The notes beneath the pieces were generated by a model. It was not told the origin of the DNA, made no database searches, and saw nothing but the letters and a program-made list of their open reading frames with translations. Of a DNA stretch of 33,757 nucleotides, positions 7,757 to 15,583 are shown piece by piece. The translations under genes were made by a program, and so were the position numbers. This DNA is from Candidatus Undinarchaeales archaeon SRR5007147.bin71 (GTDB lineage Archaea > Undinarchaeota > Undinarchaeia > Undinarchaeales > Undinarchaeaceae), in the NCBI GenBank assembly GCA_014189675.1, contig DVAE01000035.1:1-33757 (forward strand). The letters run 5' to 3'. Every line of letters starts with the position of its first letter. The first letter of the stretch is position 1.

Positions 7757-7921
7757 ATGACCAAATGCATAGAATGTGAAGCAGAAATAAATCTTCCATC
7801 AGGCCTTGAAAAAGGAGAAGTCATCGACTGCCCGGAATGCGGCGTCGAGCTAGAAGTAGTCAATGCTGAAAAGGGAGAACTAAGAGTCGCTGAAGTTGAA
7901 GGCGAAGACTGGGGACAATAA
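7757..7921 (+). CDS. lysW: Amino-group carrier protein LysW, with C-terminal Gln instead of Glu
   Basis: LysW is the small acidic carrier on which alpha-aminoadipate (lysine route) or glutamate (ornithine/arginine route) is held through an isopeptide bond while LysX, Z, Y and J modify it. This copy has the standard 54 residues, a zinc ribbon with C4, C7, C25 and C28, many acidic residues, and a tail ending EDWGQ. The normal tail is EDWGE, and the side-chain carboxyl of Glu54 is the attachment point. The final codon is CAA (7916-7918) followed by TAA. The ATG at 7757 is set by the strong AAAGGAGG six bases upstream; a longer frame from GTG 7670 is not credible. The lysX ATG follows the stop with no gap. 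Confidence 0.95.
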   Translation: MTKCIECEAEINLPSGLEKGEVIDCPECGVELEVVNAEKGELRVAEVEGEDWGQ

Positions 7922-8764
7922 ATGCTACGTGTAGGCTTTCTCTACTCCAAGATAAGACAGGATGAAAAACTGCTTCTAGAGGAGATGAGAAAAAGGAATT
8001 TAGAAATCGTCAAAATAGATGACAAAGAGCTAAACTTGAGTCTGGAGAAGCAAGACTTTGGAATAGATATCTTACTAGAAAGAAGTGTAAGTCATTCCCG
8101 AGCACTATATGCTCTAAAATTCTTCCAGAGTTACGGAATTCCCACTGTAAACACCTTTGATGTTGCCACAGTCTGCGGTGACAAGGCATATACTTCACTA
8201 GCACTTGAGAACCACGGAATTCCAACACCTAAAACAAGGGTTGCTCTTACAGAAGAAACGGCTATCCAGGCTATGGAAGAGCTTGGCTGGCCCTGCGTCA
8301 TAAAACCTGTAACTGGTTCATGGGCAAGAATGTGCGCAAAACTCAATGACAAAGATGCTGCGGAAGCAGTTCTTGAGCACAAAAAAGTTCTCGGAGAATA
8401 TATGCACTCAATTTTCTATATTCAGGAATACATAGAGAAGCCTGGAAGAGATATAAGAGCCTTCGTAGTCGGTGATGAAACTATTGCAGCAATTTACAGG
8501 GAATCAGAGCACTGGATTACTAACACTTCCCGCGGAGCAAGCGCCAGAAACTGCGAAGTTACTGAGGAATTAAATGAAATTTGTCTCAAAGCGTCAGAGG
8601 CAGTCGGCGGCGGAGTTCTTGCAATGGACGTTTTCGAAGGAAAAGATGGTTTAATGATGAATGAAGTTAATTATACAATGGAATTCAAAAATTCTGTTGA
8701 ACCGACTGGCGTTGATATCCCTAAAAAGGTAATTGACTACGTCGTGGAGAAGGCACGTAAATGA
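7922..8764 (+). CDS. lysX: LysW ligase, LysX/ArgX family (ATP-grasp)
   Basis: 280-residue ATP-grasp ligase that joins the alpha-amino group of aminoadipate or glutamate to the C-terminal side chain of LysW, using ATP. Motifs: [16 protein letters not shown], the ATP-binding Lys in [30 protein letters not shown], and the metal/substrate region [21 protein letters not shown]. Length is normal for the family. Whether it accepts aminoadipate, glutamate or both cannot be settled by eye. It directly abuts lysW and overlaps lysY by ATGA. Confidence 0.93.
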   Translation: MLRVGFLYSKIRQDEKLLLEEMRKRNLEIVKIDDKELNLSLEKQDFGIDILLERSVSHSRALYALKFFQSYGIPTVNTFDVATVCGDKAYTSLALENHGIPTPKTRVALTEETAIQAMEELGWPCVIKPVTGSWARMCAKLNDKDAAEAVLEHKKVLGEYMHSIFYIQEYIEKPGRDIRAFVVGDETIAAIYRESEHWITNTSRGASARNCEVTEELNEICLKASEAVGGGVLAMDVFEGKDGLMMNEVNYTMEFKNSVEPTGVDIPKKVIDYVVEKARK

Positions 8765-9753
8765 AAGCAGCAATTATTGGAGCATCTGGTTACACAGGAG
8801 CAGACTTAATAAGGATTCTTGATAGTCATCCGGATGTCGAAATAAGCGCGATCACATCCAGGAAGTATATTGGAAAATCCGTCTGGAAGGCTCATCCTAG
8901 CATGCGAAATCTGAATCTAAGATTTACTGAATACACAAAAGATGCAGACGCAGATGTTATATTTTTAGCTCTGCCTCATACAGCTTCAATGGAAAAAGTT
9001 CCGGAACTTCTAGAAACTGGTGTCAAGGTTATTGACCTGAGCGCAGATTTCAGGCTTAAAGACCTCAAAATTTGGGAAAAAACCTACGGAGCAAAACACA
9101 CAGCTCCAAATCTTATTGAGAAAGCAGTGTACGGACTTCCTGAGCTTCATCGTGAAGAAATTAAGAAAGCAGATTTTGTTTCAGGAACTGGCTGCGAAGC
9201 AACTGCAGGTATCTTAGCTCTAGCTCCTCTTCAGGGAAAGGCTGACAAAGCAATTATTGATGTCAAAGTCGGAGGCTCAGCTGCCGGATCTACAGGAAAT
9301 GCCGGAACTCACTATCCTGCCAGAGCAGGGAATGTCCGTCCTTACTCTCCAAGTAAACACAGACACCAGGAGGAAATTAAACAGGAAACCGGCTTTGAGG
9401 TTTCAATGACAGCTCATGCGGTTGATTTAGTCAGAGGAATCCTGGCGACCTGCCACATACCCAATTTTTCCGAAGATGTTTCAAAGCTCTACAGAGATTT
9501 CTACAAAGATTCTCCCTTCATCAGAATTACACCAAAGGATCCAAAATTCCTTCCAAATCCAAAATATGTTGTCGGCTCAAACTACTGCGATATCGGCATC
9601 GTGACTGATGAAGAGCACAAAAGAACAGTAGTATTCTCTGCTATCGACAATCTTGTTAAAGGCGCATCCGGCCAGGCTATCCAGTGCATGAACTTGATGT
9701 TTGGATTAAAGGAGGAGACTGGATTGGAGGCACTGCCTCTATATCCAGCTTAG
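8761..9753 (+). CDS. lysY: LysW-bound acyl-phosphate reductase, LysY/ArgC family
   Basis: 330 residues. NADPH-dependent reduction of the carrier-bound aminoadipyl or glutamyl phosphate to the semialdehyde. The N-terminal Rossmann motif is [16 protein letters not shown]; the catalytic Cys is C145 in [10 protein letters not shown]; the family signature [24 protein letters not shown] is complete, with His-rich SKHRHQEE and [10 protein letters not shown] following. Member of the LysW operon, overlapping lysX by 4 nt and ending 1 nt before lysZ. Confidence 0.93.
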   Translation: MKAAIIGASGYTGADLIRILDSHPDVEISAITSRKYIGKSVWKAHPSMRNLNLRFTEYTKDADADVIFLALPHTASMEKVPELLETGVKVIDLSADFRLKDLKIWEKTYGAKHTAPNLIEKAVYGLPELHREEIKKADFVSGTGCEATAGILALAPLQGKADKAIIDVKVGGSAAGSTGNAGTHYPARAGNVRPYSPSKHRHQEEIKQETGFEVSMTAHAVDLVRGILATCHIPNFSEDVSKLYRDFYKDSPFIRITPKDPKFLPNPKYVVGSNYCDIGIVTDEEHKRTVVFSAIDNLVKGASGQAIQCMNLMFGLKEETGLEALPLYPA

Positions 9754-9754
9754 G

Positions 9755-10534
9755 ATGTTCATAGTCAAAATCGGTGGAAGTGTTTTGAGCCAGAGCGAAG
9801 AAATTGTAAAAGATCTTGCAAACTATAAAGATTTTATTGTCGTTCACGGAAGCGGTCCCCAAGTTGACAAACTAACTAAGGAGAGGCTCGGAAAAGAGCC
9901 ACGCTGGGTCTATTCTGTCAGCGGAGTAAAGTGCAGATATACTGACTCTGAAGTTATTTTGCTTCATCAGGAAGTATGCAGAGAGCAAAGTTCAAAACTC
10001 GTTGAACTCCTAAAAACTAATGGGATGGACGCAGTCGGCTTCGCTGAAAGTCCAATAATTTTTGCCAAAAGAAAAGAAGCTATCAAAGTTATTGAAAACG
10101 AAAAAAAGAAAATTCTAAGGGGAGACCAAAGCGGAAAAATTGAGAGAATAGATTCCGAGGGTCTAAAATCAGTACTTTCTAAAGGAAAAATTCCAGTTAT
10201 ACCTCCTCTAGCAATTGGTCACAATGGAGAGCCCCTGAATGTTAATGGAGACCGAGTATGCGCTTACCTTGCCCGTGAGCTTGGGGTTGATACAATAATT
10301 AATCTGAGTAATATTCCAGGATTCCTAAGAAATGAAAAAGTAGTTCCTGAAATAAAACTTAATGAACTTGAACAACTTAGAAAGGAAACACGGGGTGGCA
10401 TGTCAATCAAACTTATTGGAGTTCAAGAAGCCATGAACTTTGGAGTTCAAAAATTCGTAATCTCATCCGGAGAAATAGATAAGCCAGTAAGCTCCGCACT
10501 AGCTGGAAAAGGAACGGTGTTCTTACATGGATAA
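9755..10534 (+). CDS. lysZ: LysW-bound aminoadipate/glutamate kinase, LysZ/ArgB family
   Basis: 259-residue amino-acid kinase that phosphorylates the distal carboxyl of the LysW-linked amino acid. Visible are N-terminal VKIGGSVL, VVHGSGPQVDKL, the IPVIPPLAIGHNGEPLNVNGDRVCAYLA region and the GGMSIKLIGVQEA segment. The basic and bulky residues near KCRYTDSE are typical of the LysZ branch, which contacts LysW rather than an acetyl group. It overlaps the start of lysJ by 8 nt. Confidence 0.92.
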   Translation: MFIVKIGGSVLSQSEEIVKDLANYKDFIVVHGSGPQVDKLTKERLGKEPRWVYSVSGVKCRYTDSEVILLHQEVCREQSSKLVELLKTNGMDAVGFAESPIIFAKRKEAIKVIENEKKKILRGDQSGKIERIDSEGLKSVLSKGKIPVIPPLAIGHNGEPLNVNGDRVCAYLARELGVDTIINLSNIPGFLRNEKVVPEIKLNELEQLRKETRGGMSIKLIGVQEAMNFGVQKFVISSGEIDKPVSSALAGKGTVFLHG

Positions 10535-11687
10535 GGAAGATAAATTTATTGAAAGCGTCTATTCAAAGAGAAAGATAGAGTTAGTTCGCGGCAAAGGTGC
10601 CATAGTATTCGATTCTGAAGAAAGGGAGTATATTGACTGTTTTGACGGACAAGGAGTTGCACTAGTCGGTCACGGCGTCGAAGAAATCAATTCCGCTGTA
10701 AAAGAGCAGATGGATAAAATTTCAGTTGTAGCTCTTAGTTTCTATAATGAGGTTCGCGCAGAGTTCGGAGAAAAACTTGCTTCAATCTCACCAAAAGGAA
10801 TGACGCAAGCTTTTCTGGCGAATTCAGGAACAGAAGCAATCGAATGCGCGATCAAACTTTCAAAAAAGTACACAGGAAAGCCAGGAATTGTTGCAATGAG
10901 TGGGGGATTCCACGGAAGAAGTCTCGGAGCCCTGAGCGCGACCTGGAAACCGATGTACAGAAAACAATACGAACCACTTCTTCCTGACTTCAGTCACGCA
11001 AAGTTCAATGATATTGAAAGCCTAAAACAGACAATTACAGATAAAACAGGAGCCGTTATGCTCGAGCTCGTTCAGGGAGAAAAAGGGGTAGTACTTTCAG
11101 ACAAGGAGTACGTAAAAGAGCTCAGGGAATTCTGCACTGAGAAAGAACTCTTGCTAATTATTGACGATGTACAGGCTTTTGCCCGTACAGGAAATTTCTT
11201 CAGCTCACAGACCTACAATATTGTGCCAGATATTACTACAATTGCAAAAGGGATGGCAGGTGGAATCCCAATGGGTGCCTGTATTGCAAGCCCGGAGATT
11301 ATGGACGCATTCAAGCCCGGAGATCACGGGACTACAATGGGCGGAAATCCAATTGCTTGTGCTGCCGGAACTGCAACTATTGATTATATACAAAAAAACA
11401 ATCTTATTGAACATGGCGCTTCCATGGGAGAAAGGATGCTGAAAGGTATGAAAGAACTCGAAAGCTTCGATGTAGTCAGAGAAGCAAGAGGTATCGGGGC
11501 AATGCTGGCTCTGGAATATAAGTTTAAAATGGCCGGAGTTCTTCCAAATATACAAGAGAATGGAGTAATACCTCTAACTTCAGGAAAAAGAGCTCTCCGA
11601 TTTCTTCCGCCCCTTTGCATAAGTGAAGAGCAAGCCGATAAAGTCATTGAAGTTACTAAAAAGGTCACGGAGGAGTTCAAACAATGA
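10527..11687 (+). CDS. lysJ: LysW-bound semialdehyde aminotransferase, LysJ/ArgD family
   Basis: 386-residue class III PLP aminotransferase. Converts the LysW-linked semialdehyde to LysW-lysine or LysW-ornithine, usually with glutamate as donor. Motifs: ANSGTEAIECAIKLS (phosphate binding), GGFHGRSLGALSAT, IIDDVQAFARTG (the Asp contacting the PLP ring N), and the Schiff-base Lys K241 in TTIAKGMAGGIPMG. The last step normally needs LysK to free the product; no LysK follows. Instead the next gene overlaps this stop codon by ATGA. Confidence 0.93.
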   Translation: MDKEDKFIESVYSKRKIELVRGKGAIVFDSEEREYIDCFDGQGVALVGHGVEEINSAVKEQMDKISVVALSFYNEVRAEFGEKLASISPKGMTQAFLANSGTEAIECAIKLSKKYTGKPGIVAMSGGFHGRSLGALSATWKPMYRKQYEPLLPDFSHAKFNDIESLKQTITDKTGAVMLELVQGEKGVVLSDKEYVKELREFCTEKELLLIIDDVQAFARTGNFFSSQTYNIVPDITTIAKGMAGGIPMGACIASPEIMDAFKPGDHGTTMGGNPIACAAGTATIDYIQKNNLIEHGASMGERMLKGMKELESFDVVREARGIGAMLALEYKFKMAGVLPNIQENGVIPLTSGKRALRFLPPLCISEEQADKVIEVTKKVTEEFKQ

Positions 11688-12352
11688 AGATTCTGATTTA
11701 CGATTGTCACAAGGGCAAAGTTCAGGAAAGCGAGAAAATTAAGAAAGCACTTCTAAGAGGGCATCCTGATTTAGAAATCGACATAGCCGAAGTAAGGAAA
11801 TTTCAATTTCCGGACACAGGGAATTACGATGCTTTTATTGTTTCCGGAGCTGACGGGCATTCTGAAAAGCACGCTTGGCCAAGACTAATTAAGGAGCAGA
11901 TTTCTAAGATTATTGAAATCGGTAAACCTGTACTCGGCGTCTGTTTCGGGAGCCAAATTCTTGCGGAACTTAATGGCTTTGAAATTATTACACTAAAAAA
12001 GCCTGAGATAGGTTGGGTACAAGTTAACTTAACAGATCTCGGAAAAGAAGACCAACTATTCAAGGAACTTCCTACCAGCCTGCCTATATACCAATACCAT
12101 ATTAGGGCAGTAAAAGGAGACGGCAAGGTGCTTGCAGAGAGCAAAAATTGCATACAGGCCGTCAAATACAGTGACACTATTTACGGGATACAATTCCACG
12201 CCGAGGAAAGCCCCGAATCCGGAAAAGAATATTTAAAAACAGACCGAAAATGTGAAAACTATGACGAAGCTAGTGCTCTGGCTCCAGAAGAATACATCGA
12301 ATGGAAAATTTATCGAAATTTTATCGATATTATAACCAAAACCGTTAAATAG
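11684..12352 (+). CDS. Stand-alone class I glutamine-amidotransferase-like hydrolase in the LysW operon
   Basis: 222 residues of the COG0518/class I GATase fold. The triad looks complete: nucleophile C87 in GVCFGSQ, H172 and E174 in GIQFHAEE. The segment from EIGW through QYHIRAVKGDGKVLAES matches the usual GATase core. No synthetase domain is fused or adjacent. Its start overlaps the lysJ stop (ATGA) with a GGAGGAG ribosome site at 11669-11675, so it is made together with the LysW enzymes. It occupies the position where LysK might be expected. Known family members hydrolyse glutamine or gamma-glutamyl amides. Possible roles are deamidating Gln54 of LysW or releasing the product from LysW; an unrelated amidotransferase role is also possible. 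Confidence 0.85.
   Translation: MKILIYDCHKGKVQESEKIKKALLRGHPDLEIDIAEVRKFQFPDTGNYDAFIVSGADGHSEKHAWPRLIKEQISKIIEIGKPVLGVCFGSQILAELNGFEIITLKKPEIGWVQVNLTDLGKEDQLFKELPTSLPIYQYHIRAVKGDGKVLAESKNCIQAVKYSDTIYGIQFHAEESPESGKEYLKTDRKCENYDEASALAPEEYIEWKIYRNFIDIITKTVK
12344..12352 (+). promoter_or_regulatory. TATA-like element for initiator tRNA
   Basis: GTTAAATAG overlaps the stop codon of the amidotransferase-like gene and is centred about 29 nt before the tRNA start. It is the best-placed A/T box for the tRNA. Confidence 0.45.
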
Positions 12353-12376
12353 ACAGTCCATCAGAGACTTTTATCT

Positions 12377-12451
12377 AGCGGGATGGGGCAGCTTGGAGTG
12401 CCCGTCGGGCTCATAACCCGGAGGTCGATGGTTCAAATCCATCTCCCGCTA
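12377..12451 (+). tRNA. Initiator tRNA-Met (anticodon CAT)
   Basis: The acceptor stem AGCGGGA (12377-12383) pairs with TCCCGCT (12444-12450), with discriminator A12451. The anticodon loop CTCATAA gives CAT at 12412-12414. Three consecutive G-C pairs flank the loop (GGG/CCC), the hallmark of initiator tRNA, and the A1-U72 end is typical of archaeal initiators. No intron and no encoded CCA. A protein gene starts 16 nt downstream. Confidence 0.95.
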
Positions 12452-12467
12452 CTAAGGTCACATTGTT

Positions 12468-13025
12468 ATGCCAGAGAAAATCCAGGTAAAACTGCCTGAT
12501 TCATGGATACATTTTTCAAAAGCAGGAGTTTCAATTCTCATTATGCTCCTTCTTATCAGGCTCGGCTTCGGAGTCGCCTGGAGCACACTTCTAACTATTT
12601 TAGCCTACATAGTCGCAGGTATGCTCTCAAGACTCCCTGTCAGATACGGTGGTTCCTCAGTCGCCGGTATAGAGCTTGCCACAACCCTGACAATTATTAC
12701 CTCAATACAATACGGTCCTATGGCCGGTTCAATAGTCGGCGCTTTTTCATACGGGCTTCCTATAATGTACACACGAGAATCTCCAAGTGATGTTTTCGTC
12801 GGAACTCTTGGCTACATTGTAATAGGACTTTTCGCAGGAGGACTTTATGGAATGCTCGGAAACCTCGCTATGACAGCTCTCGTAATAGTTATTCTCTATG
12901 ACTTAATTGAAAACCTCATATATCTCACACTAGGTCACACCTTAATTGGCTGCATCAAATTCTCTGTAATACACATACCTGCAGTCTATCTAATAACTAA
13001 ATATCTTGGCATAATTCTTCTCTAA
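12468..13025 (+). CDS. Integral membrane protein, possibly ECF-transporter S-component-like
   Basis: 185 residues, almost entirely hydrophobic, with about five or six membrane helices starting near residue 18. Small-residue motifs such as AGSIVGAFSYGLP and GLFAGGLYGMLGN recall the substrate-binding (S) subunits of ECF vitamin transporters, or MreD-like proteins, but I do not recognise a specific family. No ATPase or EcfT gene is nearby. A weak AAGGT ribosome site lies between the tRNA and the ATG. No promoter is seen after the tRNA, so the gene may be cotranscribed with it. It is followed by a hairpin shared with the convergent MC1 gene. Confidence 0.7.
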   Translation: MPEKIQVKLPDSWIHFSKAGVSILIMLLLIRLGFGVAWSTLLTILAYIVAGMLSRLPVRYGGSSVAGIELATTLTIITSIQYGPMAGSIVGAFSYGLPIMYTRESPSDVFVGTLGYIVIGLFAGGLYGMLGNLAMTALVIVILYDLIENLIYLTLGHTLIGCIKFSVIHIPAVYLITKYLGIILL

Positions 13026-13055
13026 AAAAAGTGAGAGGGGCTTCCGCCCCAACTC
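13024..13055 (-). terminator. Hairpin with T-tract ending the MC1 transcript
   Basis: On the minus strand GGGGC-GGAA-GCCCC forms a five-pair GC stem closed by a GNRA-type loop, extended by a second GAG/CTC pairing, and is followed within a few bases by seven T residues (plus-strand A tract 13024-13030). It sits between two convergent genes. This resembles an intrinsic terminator, mainly for the MC1 mRNA. Confidence 0.65.
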
Positions 13056-13060
13056 CTAAA

Positions 13061-13351
13061 TTATATCTTGTTTATTCTCTCAACTCCGGACTTTCGGACA
13101 ACTGGTTTCTTGACTCTTGCAGGTAGCCAGCTTGGCCTGTTTTCAGGTGCATCCACAACTTTTACTGAGCCTTTGAAACAGTGGACTGAGTAAGTGCCAT
13201 CTTTATTCCTGCGCCCTCTTTCTCTTAGCATGATGCTAGAGTTTCCACGAGTTGCAGCTTTAAGAGCGGCCTGTCTTGGTGAAGAACCACTAAAAACGTG
13301 CTCAGTGTCACCACTCCTGTTCCTTAGAACATAGTACTTTTTTTCTGCCAT
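13061..13351 (-). CDS. Non-histone chromatin protein MC1
   Basis: 96-residue DNA-binding and DNA-bending protein of the MC1 family known from Methanosarcina and haloarchaea. Family features: YVLRNRSGDTEHVFSG, SPRQAALKAATRG, MLRERG, a basic centre, and VVDAPENRPSWLPARVKKP near the end, with the conserved Trp and Pro residues that shape the bend. I chose ATG 13351: it has AGGAGGTG (13358-13365) six bases upstream. The longer frame starts with GTG at 13360 within that ribosome site. It has its own promoter, leader hairpin and terminator, consistent with an abundant single-gene transcript. A histone is encoded about 3.7 kb away. Confidence 0.92.
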   Translation of the reverse strand: MAEKKYYVLRNRSGDTEHVFSGSSPRQAALKAATRGNSSIMLRERGRRNKDGTYSVHCFKGSVKVVDAPENRPSWLPARVKKPVVRKSGVERINKI

Positions 13352-13373
13352 AATTTCCACCTCCTATGACTTT

Positions 13374-13389
13374 ACCGCATGATAGCGGT
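13374..13389 (-). promoter_or_regulatory. Hairpin in the MC1 mRNA leader
   Basis: ACCGC and GCGGT form a perfect five-pair stem around a six-base loop, eight bases upstream of the strong ribosome site. It lies within the roughly 45-nt leader predicted from the TATA box at 13418-13427. It may stabilise the mRNA or act in autoregulation. Confidence 0.4.
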
Positions 13390-13417
13390 TTTGAACAAAA
13401 ACTGTTATGGGCTACCC

Positions 13418-13427
13418 CTTTATAAGT
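13418..13427 (-). promoter_or_regulatory. TATA box of the MC1 gene
   Basis: Minus-strand ACTTATAAAG predicts a transcription start near 13396. A perfect TTAGAA-ATAA-TTCTAA inverted repeat (13435-13450) lies just upstream, where an activator or repressor could bind. Confidence 0.5.
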
Positions 13428-13488
13428 ATATCGATTAGAAATAATTCTAAACTGAAACGCAAGATACTGGTTTTTCAGATGAAAATCC

Positions 13489-13818
13489 TTAGTCCTGCAC
13501 GGAAAGTATTGCTTTTGCTATATCATTCCCAGAGCTCTTGAGAGCTTCACGAGCTACATCTTCAGAAACACCAGTCTGCTTAACCACCATTTCAATATCA
13601 GACTCACTGGGTTCGGACTGTCCTTCAGAAACTGTGCCTGATATCTGGAAACTATCCTGCCCTTGCATGTTCATCTTTGCAACCTGTGGGTCTATGATTG
13701 TTATCTGACCGCCATCTCGGAGCTTTATCAGAACTTCCTCAGCGTCTATTTCATCGACGCTCATTCCCATTCTCTTCATTGCTTTCTCAAGCTGTTTTGG
13801 ATTTAGATTTGGAAGCAC
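13489..13818 (-). CDS. nac: Nascent polypeptide-associated complex protein (archaeal alpha-NAC)
   Basis: 109 residues. Homodimeric ribosome-associated chaperone that shields emerging chains. The N-terminal basic NPKQLEKAMKRMGM segment contacts the ribosome; the NAC barrel runs from EEVLIKL to ISGTVSEG; a C-terminal UBA domain (about 70-109) has the typical DIEMVVKQTGVSEDVAREALKSSGNDIAKAI. The start is GTG at 13818, preceded by GGGTG; no ATG would keep the conserved N-terminus. The first 32 nt overlap the end of dnaG in another frame. Confidence 0.92.
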   Translation of the reverse strand: MLPNLNPKQLEKAMKRMGMSVDEIDAEEVLIKLRDGGQITIIDPQVAKMNMQGQDSFQISGTVSEGQSEPSESDIEMVVKQTGVSEDVAREALKSSGNDIAKAILSVQD

Positions 13819-15229
13819 TTTTCTTCACCCCTTTTTCTTTCTTAACTGCACTCTTCTTTACGACTGGTTTTTTCTCAGCCTTTTTATCCTTTGCCACGGG
13901 TTTTGGTTTCAGTGTTTTTCGTTCTGCCTTAGCCTTAGGAGTCTCAGAGCTCTTAGGGCTACCACTACGTTCCTTGTTCTTCTCTATTATATGTCTAAGG
14001 AAGGTATAATCCATAGCAAGAACACCAGGCCTCTTCTTCAGGAATCTTGGCTTTATAGAACCAATTATGAAGTTTATCCCCCTGTCTGATGCCTCTGTTA
14101 CCATTGTTTGCTCAAGCGGTCCGTCTACAAGAATTCCCTGGTACTGGTCTTCAGAAAGGTTTTTTATAACCTCTTTCAAATCTCCTTTTGGAATACTCCC
14201 CGCTTTCTTGAATTTTGAGCCTGTTTTCTTCAGAAGAAAAGCGTCTCCACTTCCTCTAAAATCTTCGGTCACGAGCTTGTTAAGAGCTTCCATCTCAGGA
14301 GTTATCTCTATCTGAGGTCTTGGTCTGTCATCCCTTCTTCGATCTCTTCTGCGGTCTCCTCTTCGTAAGTCCCTTCCCTTTGGAGCTTCTCTCCTTGGAG
14401 AACGCCCCTTTCCAAGAAAAACATCAAGTGGAACCTGACTTCTAAGAGCTTTCAGTATCTCTTTTTGTGTAATTTCTTCTACTTCAGTACCATTTGGAGC
14501 CACTGCGACATTTACAATATCTATAAGGTTTGTCAGTGCCTTCAATATCAAAATTCCTCCACGGTCTCCATCGAGAAATACACTTACCTTCTTACCTTTA
14601 CAAAGATCTTTTAGAGATTCAGGAACTTTTGTTCCTCCTGTGCTAAGGCAATTTCCAATACCTCCTTTTAGAAGGTTCAGGACATCTGCCCTTCCTTCAA
14701 CAAGGATTATCTCACTTGCATTCTCTACATCAGGACCGCCAGAAAGTTTGTCAGGACCGTAATCCTTTATTTCGCCGGTTTTTATTGCTGTCCGAACACG
14801 TGAAGAAAGTTCCTGTGATTCTGGAACACCCGCTCCAAGTTTCTCAAGAAGTGCCTGGGCTCTATCTACAACGTAGTCCCTTTTGGAAGACCTTACGTCT
14901 TCAATAGCCTCTACAGATATTGTAGAATTACTTGGGCCTATTCTTTCAATTGTCTCAAGACCGGCCGCAATTAGTGCGGTGTCTTCTTTGCTCAAGGAAG
15001 TTGGAATTTCTATCTTACCTTCAGTCTTACCGTCTTTTGTTTCCAGTTCGACCTCTATTCTTCCAATTCTTCCGTTTTTTTGAAGTTCGCGCAGGTCAAG
15101 ATCCTCTCCTAGCAAACCTTCTGTCTGCCCAAAGACTGCCCCGATTACGTCCGGGCGCTCAACCACTCCAGTAGTGGAAATTTTAGCGCGAACCATATAT
15201 TTTATTGCTGCTACTCCGATTTTTGCCAT
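13787..15229 (-). CDS. dnaG: Archaeal DnaG primase (Toprim), exosome-associated
   Basis: 480 residues. DnaG-type primase of archaea, also known as a core exosome subunit. The N-terminal domain has DVIGAVFGQTEGLLGEDLDLRELQKNGRIGRIEVE. The Toprim domain starts at ILVEGRADV (E178) with FLDGDRGG further on. An Arg/Asp-rich linker and a TOPRIM-distal domain containing ILVDGPLEQTMVTEASDRGINFIIG follow, then a Lys-rich disordered tail of about 50 residues. I chose ATG 15229, which has AGAGGT six bases upstream; the longer frame begins with TTG at 15259. The Lys-rich tail overlaps nac by 32 nt. Confidence 0.92.
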   Translation of the reverse strand: MAKIGVAAIKYMVRAKISTTGVVERPDVIGAVFGQTEGLLGEDLDLRELQKNGRIGRIEVELETKDGKTEGKIEIPTSLSKEDTALIAAGLETIERIGPSNSTISVEAIEDVRSSKRDYVVDRAQALLEKLGAGVPESQELSSRVRTAIKTGEIKDYGPDKLSGGPDVENASEIILVEGRADVLNLLKGGIGNCLSTGGTKVPESLKDLCKGKKVSVFLDGDRGGILILKALTNLIDIVNVAVAPNGTEVEEITQKEILKALRSQVPLDVFLGKGRSPRREAPKGRDLRRGDRRRDRRRDDRPRPQIEITPEMEALNKLVTEDFRGSGDAFLLKKTGSKFKKAGSIPKGDLKEVIKNLSEDQYQGILVDGPLEQTMVTEASDRGINFIIGSIKPRFLKKRPGVLAMDYTFLRHIIEKNKERSGSPKSSETPKAKAERKTLKPKPVAKDKKAEKKPVVKKSAVKKEKGVKKSASKSKSKTA

Positions 15230-15291
15230 TTGTTTACCTCTTTTTCGGGCAGCGCTCAAAAGGAAAAGTATTCTGGAGACTTCTTTAGAGA

Positions 15292-15579
15292 TTACTCTTC
15301 GTTCTCTCTATCGTTTTTAGGGGAGAATGTTTTTCTAATTTCTTCCCATGTTGAGTCTGACTCCAGCACCTTTATCCTTGTGGTGCCTCCCGATATGATG
15401 TGAATGGAAGATTTTCTTCCAGTTGATTTCCGTATGGATTTTGTGAGAAACGAAAGGAGTTCTTTATTCGCTTTTCCCTCTTTCGCTTCGGATTGAACCC
15501 ACACAGTGAGTTCATGAGATCCGGTCACCTGTGCTCTCTTAGCGGGCGACCGCGGCTTTACTTTTACAGTAAACCTCAT
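15292..15579 (-). CDS. DUF167/YggU family protein
   Basis: 95 residues of the DUF167 family: N-terminal VKVKPRSPAK, TVWVQSEAKEGKANKELLSFL and the RKSSIHIISGGTTRIKVLE strand are characteristic. The fold is known from structures but the function is not. The ATG is only 4 nt downstream of a long RNA helix (15584-15671), with no separate ribosome site. Its synthesis may therefore depend on folding or processing of that RNA. Confidence 0.88.
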   Translation of the reverse strand: MRFTVKVKPRSPAKRAQVTGSHELTVWVQSEAKEGKANKELLSFLTKSIRKSTGRKSSIHIISGGTTRIKVLESDSTWEEIRKTFSPKNDRENEE

Positions 15580-15583
15580 GATT

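Noticed and set aside
11684-12352. GuaA glutaminase subunit of GMP synthetase
   Set aside because: The nucleophile region fits the fold, but typical GuaA-subunit features such as the SGGPxS segment are replaced by SGADGHS, the protein is longer, and the gene is locked into the lys operon.
15230-15259. TTG start 15259 for dnaG
   Set aside because: ATG 15229 has AGAGGT at proper spacing; the extra ten residues (SAARKRGKQ-like) come from the ribosome-site region itself.
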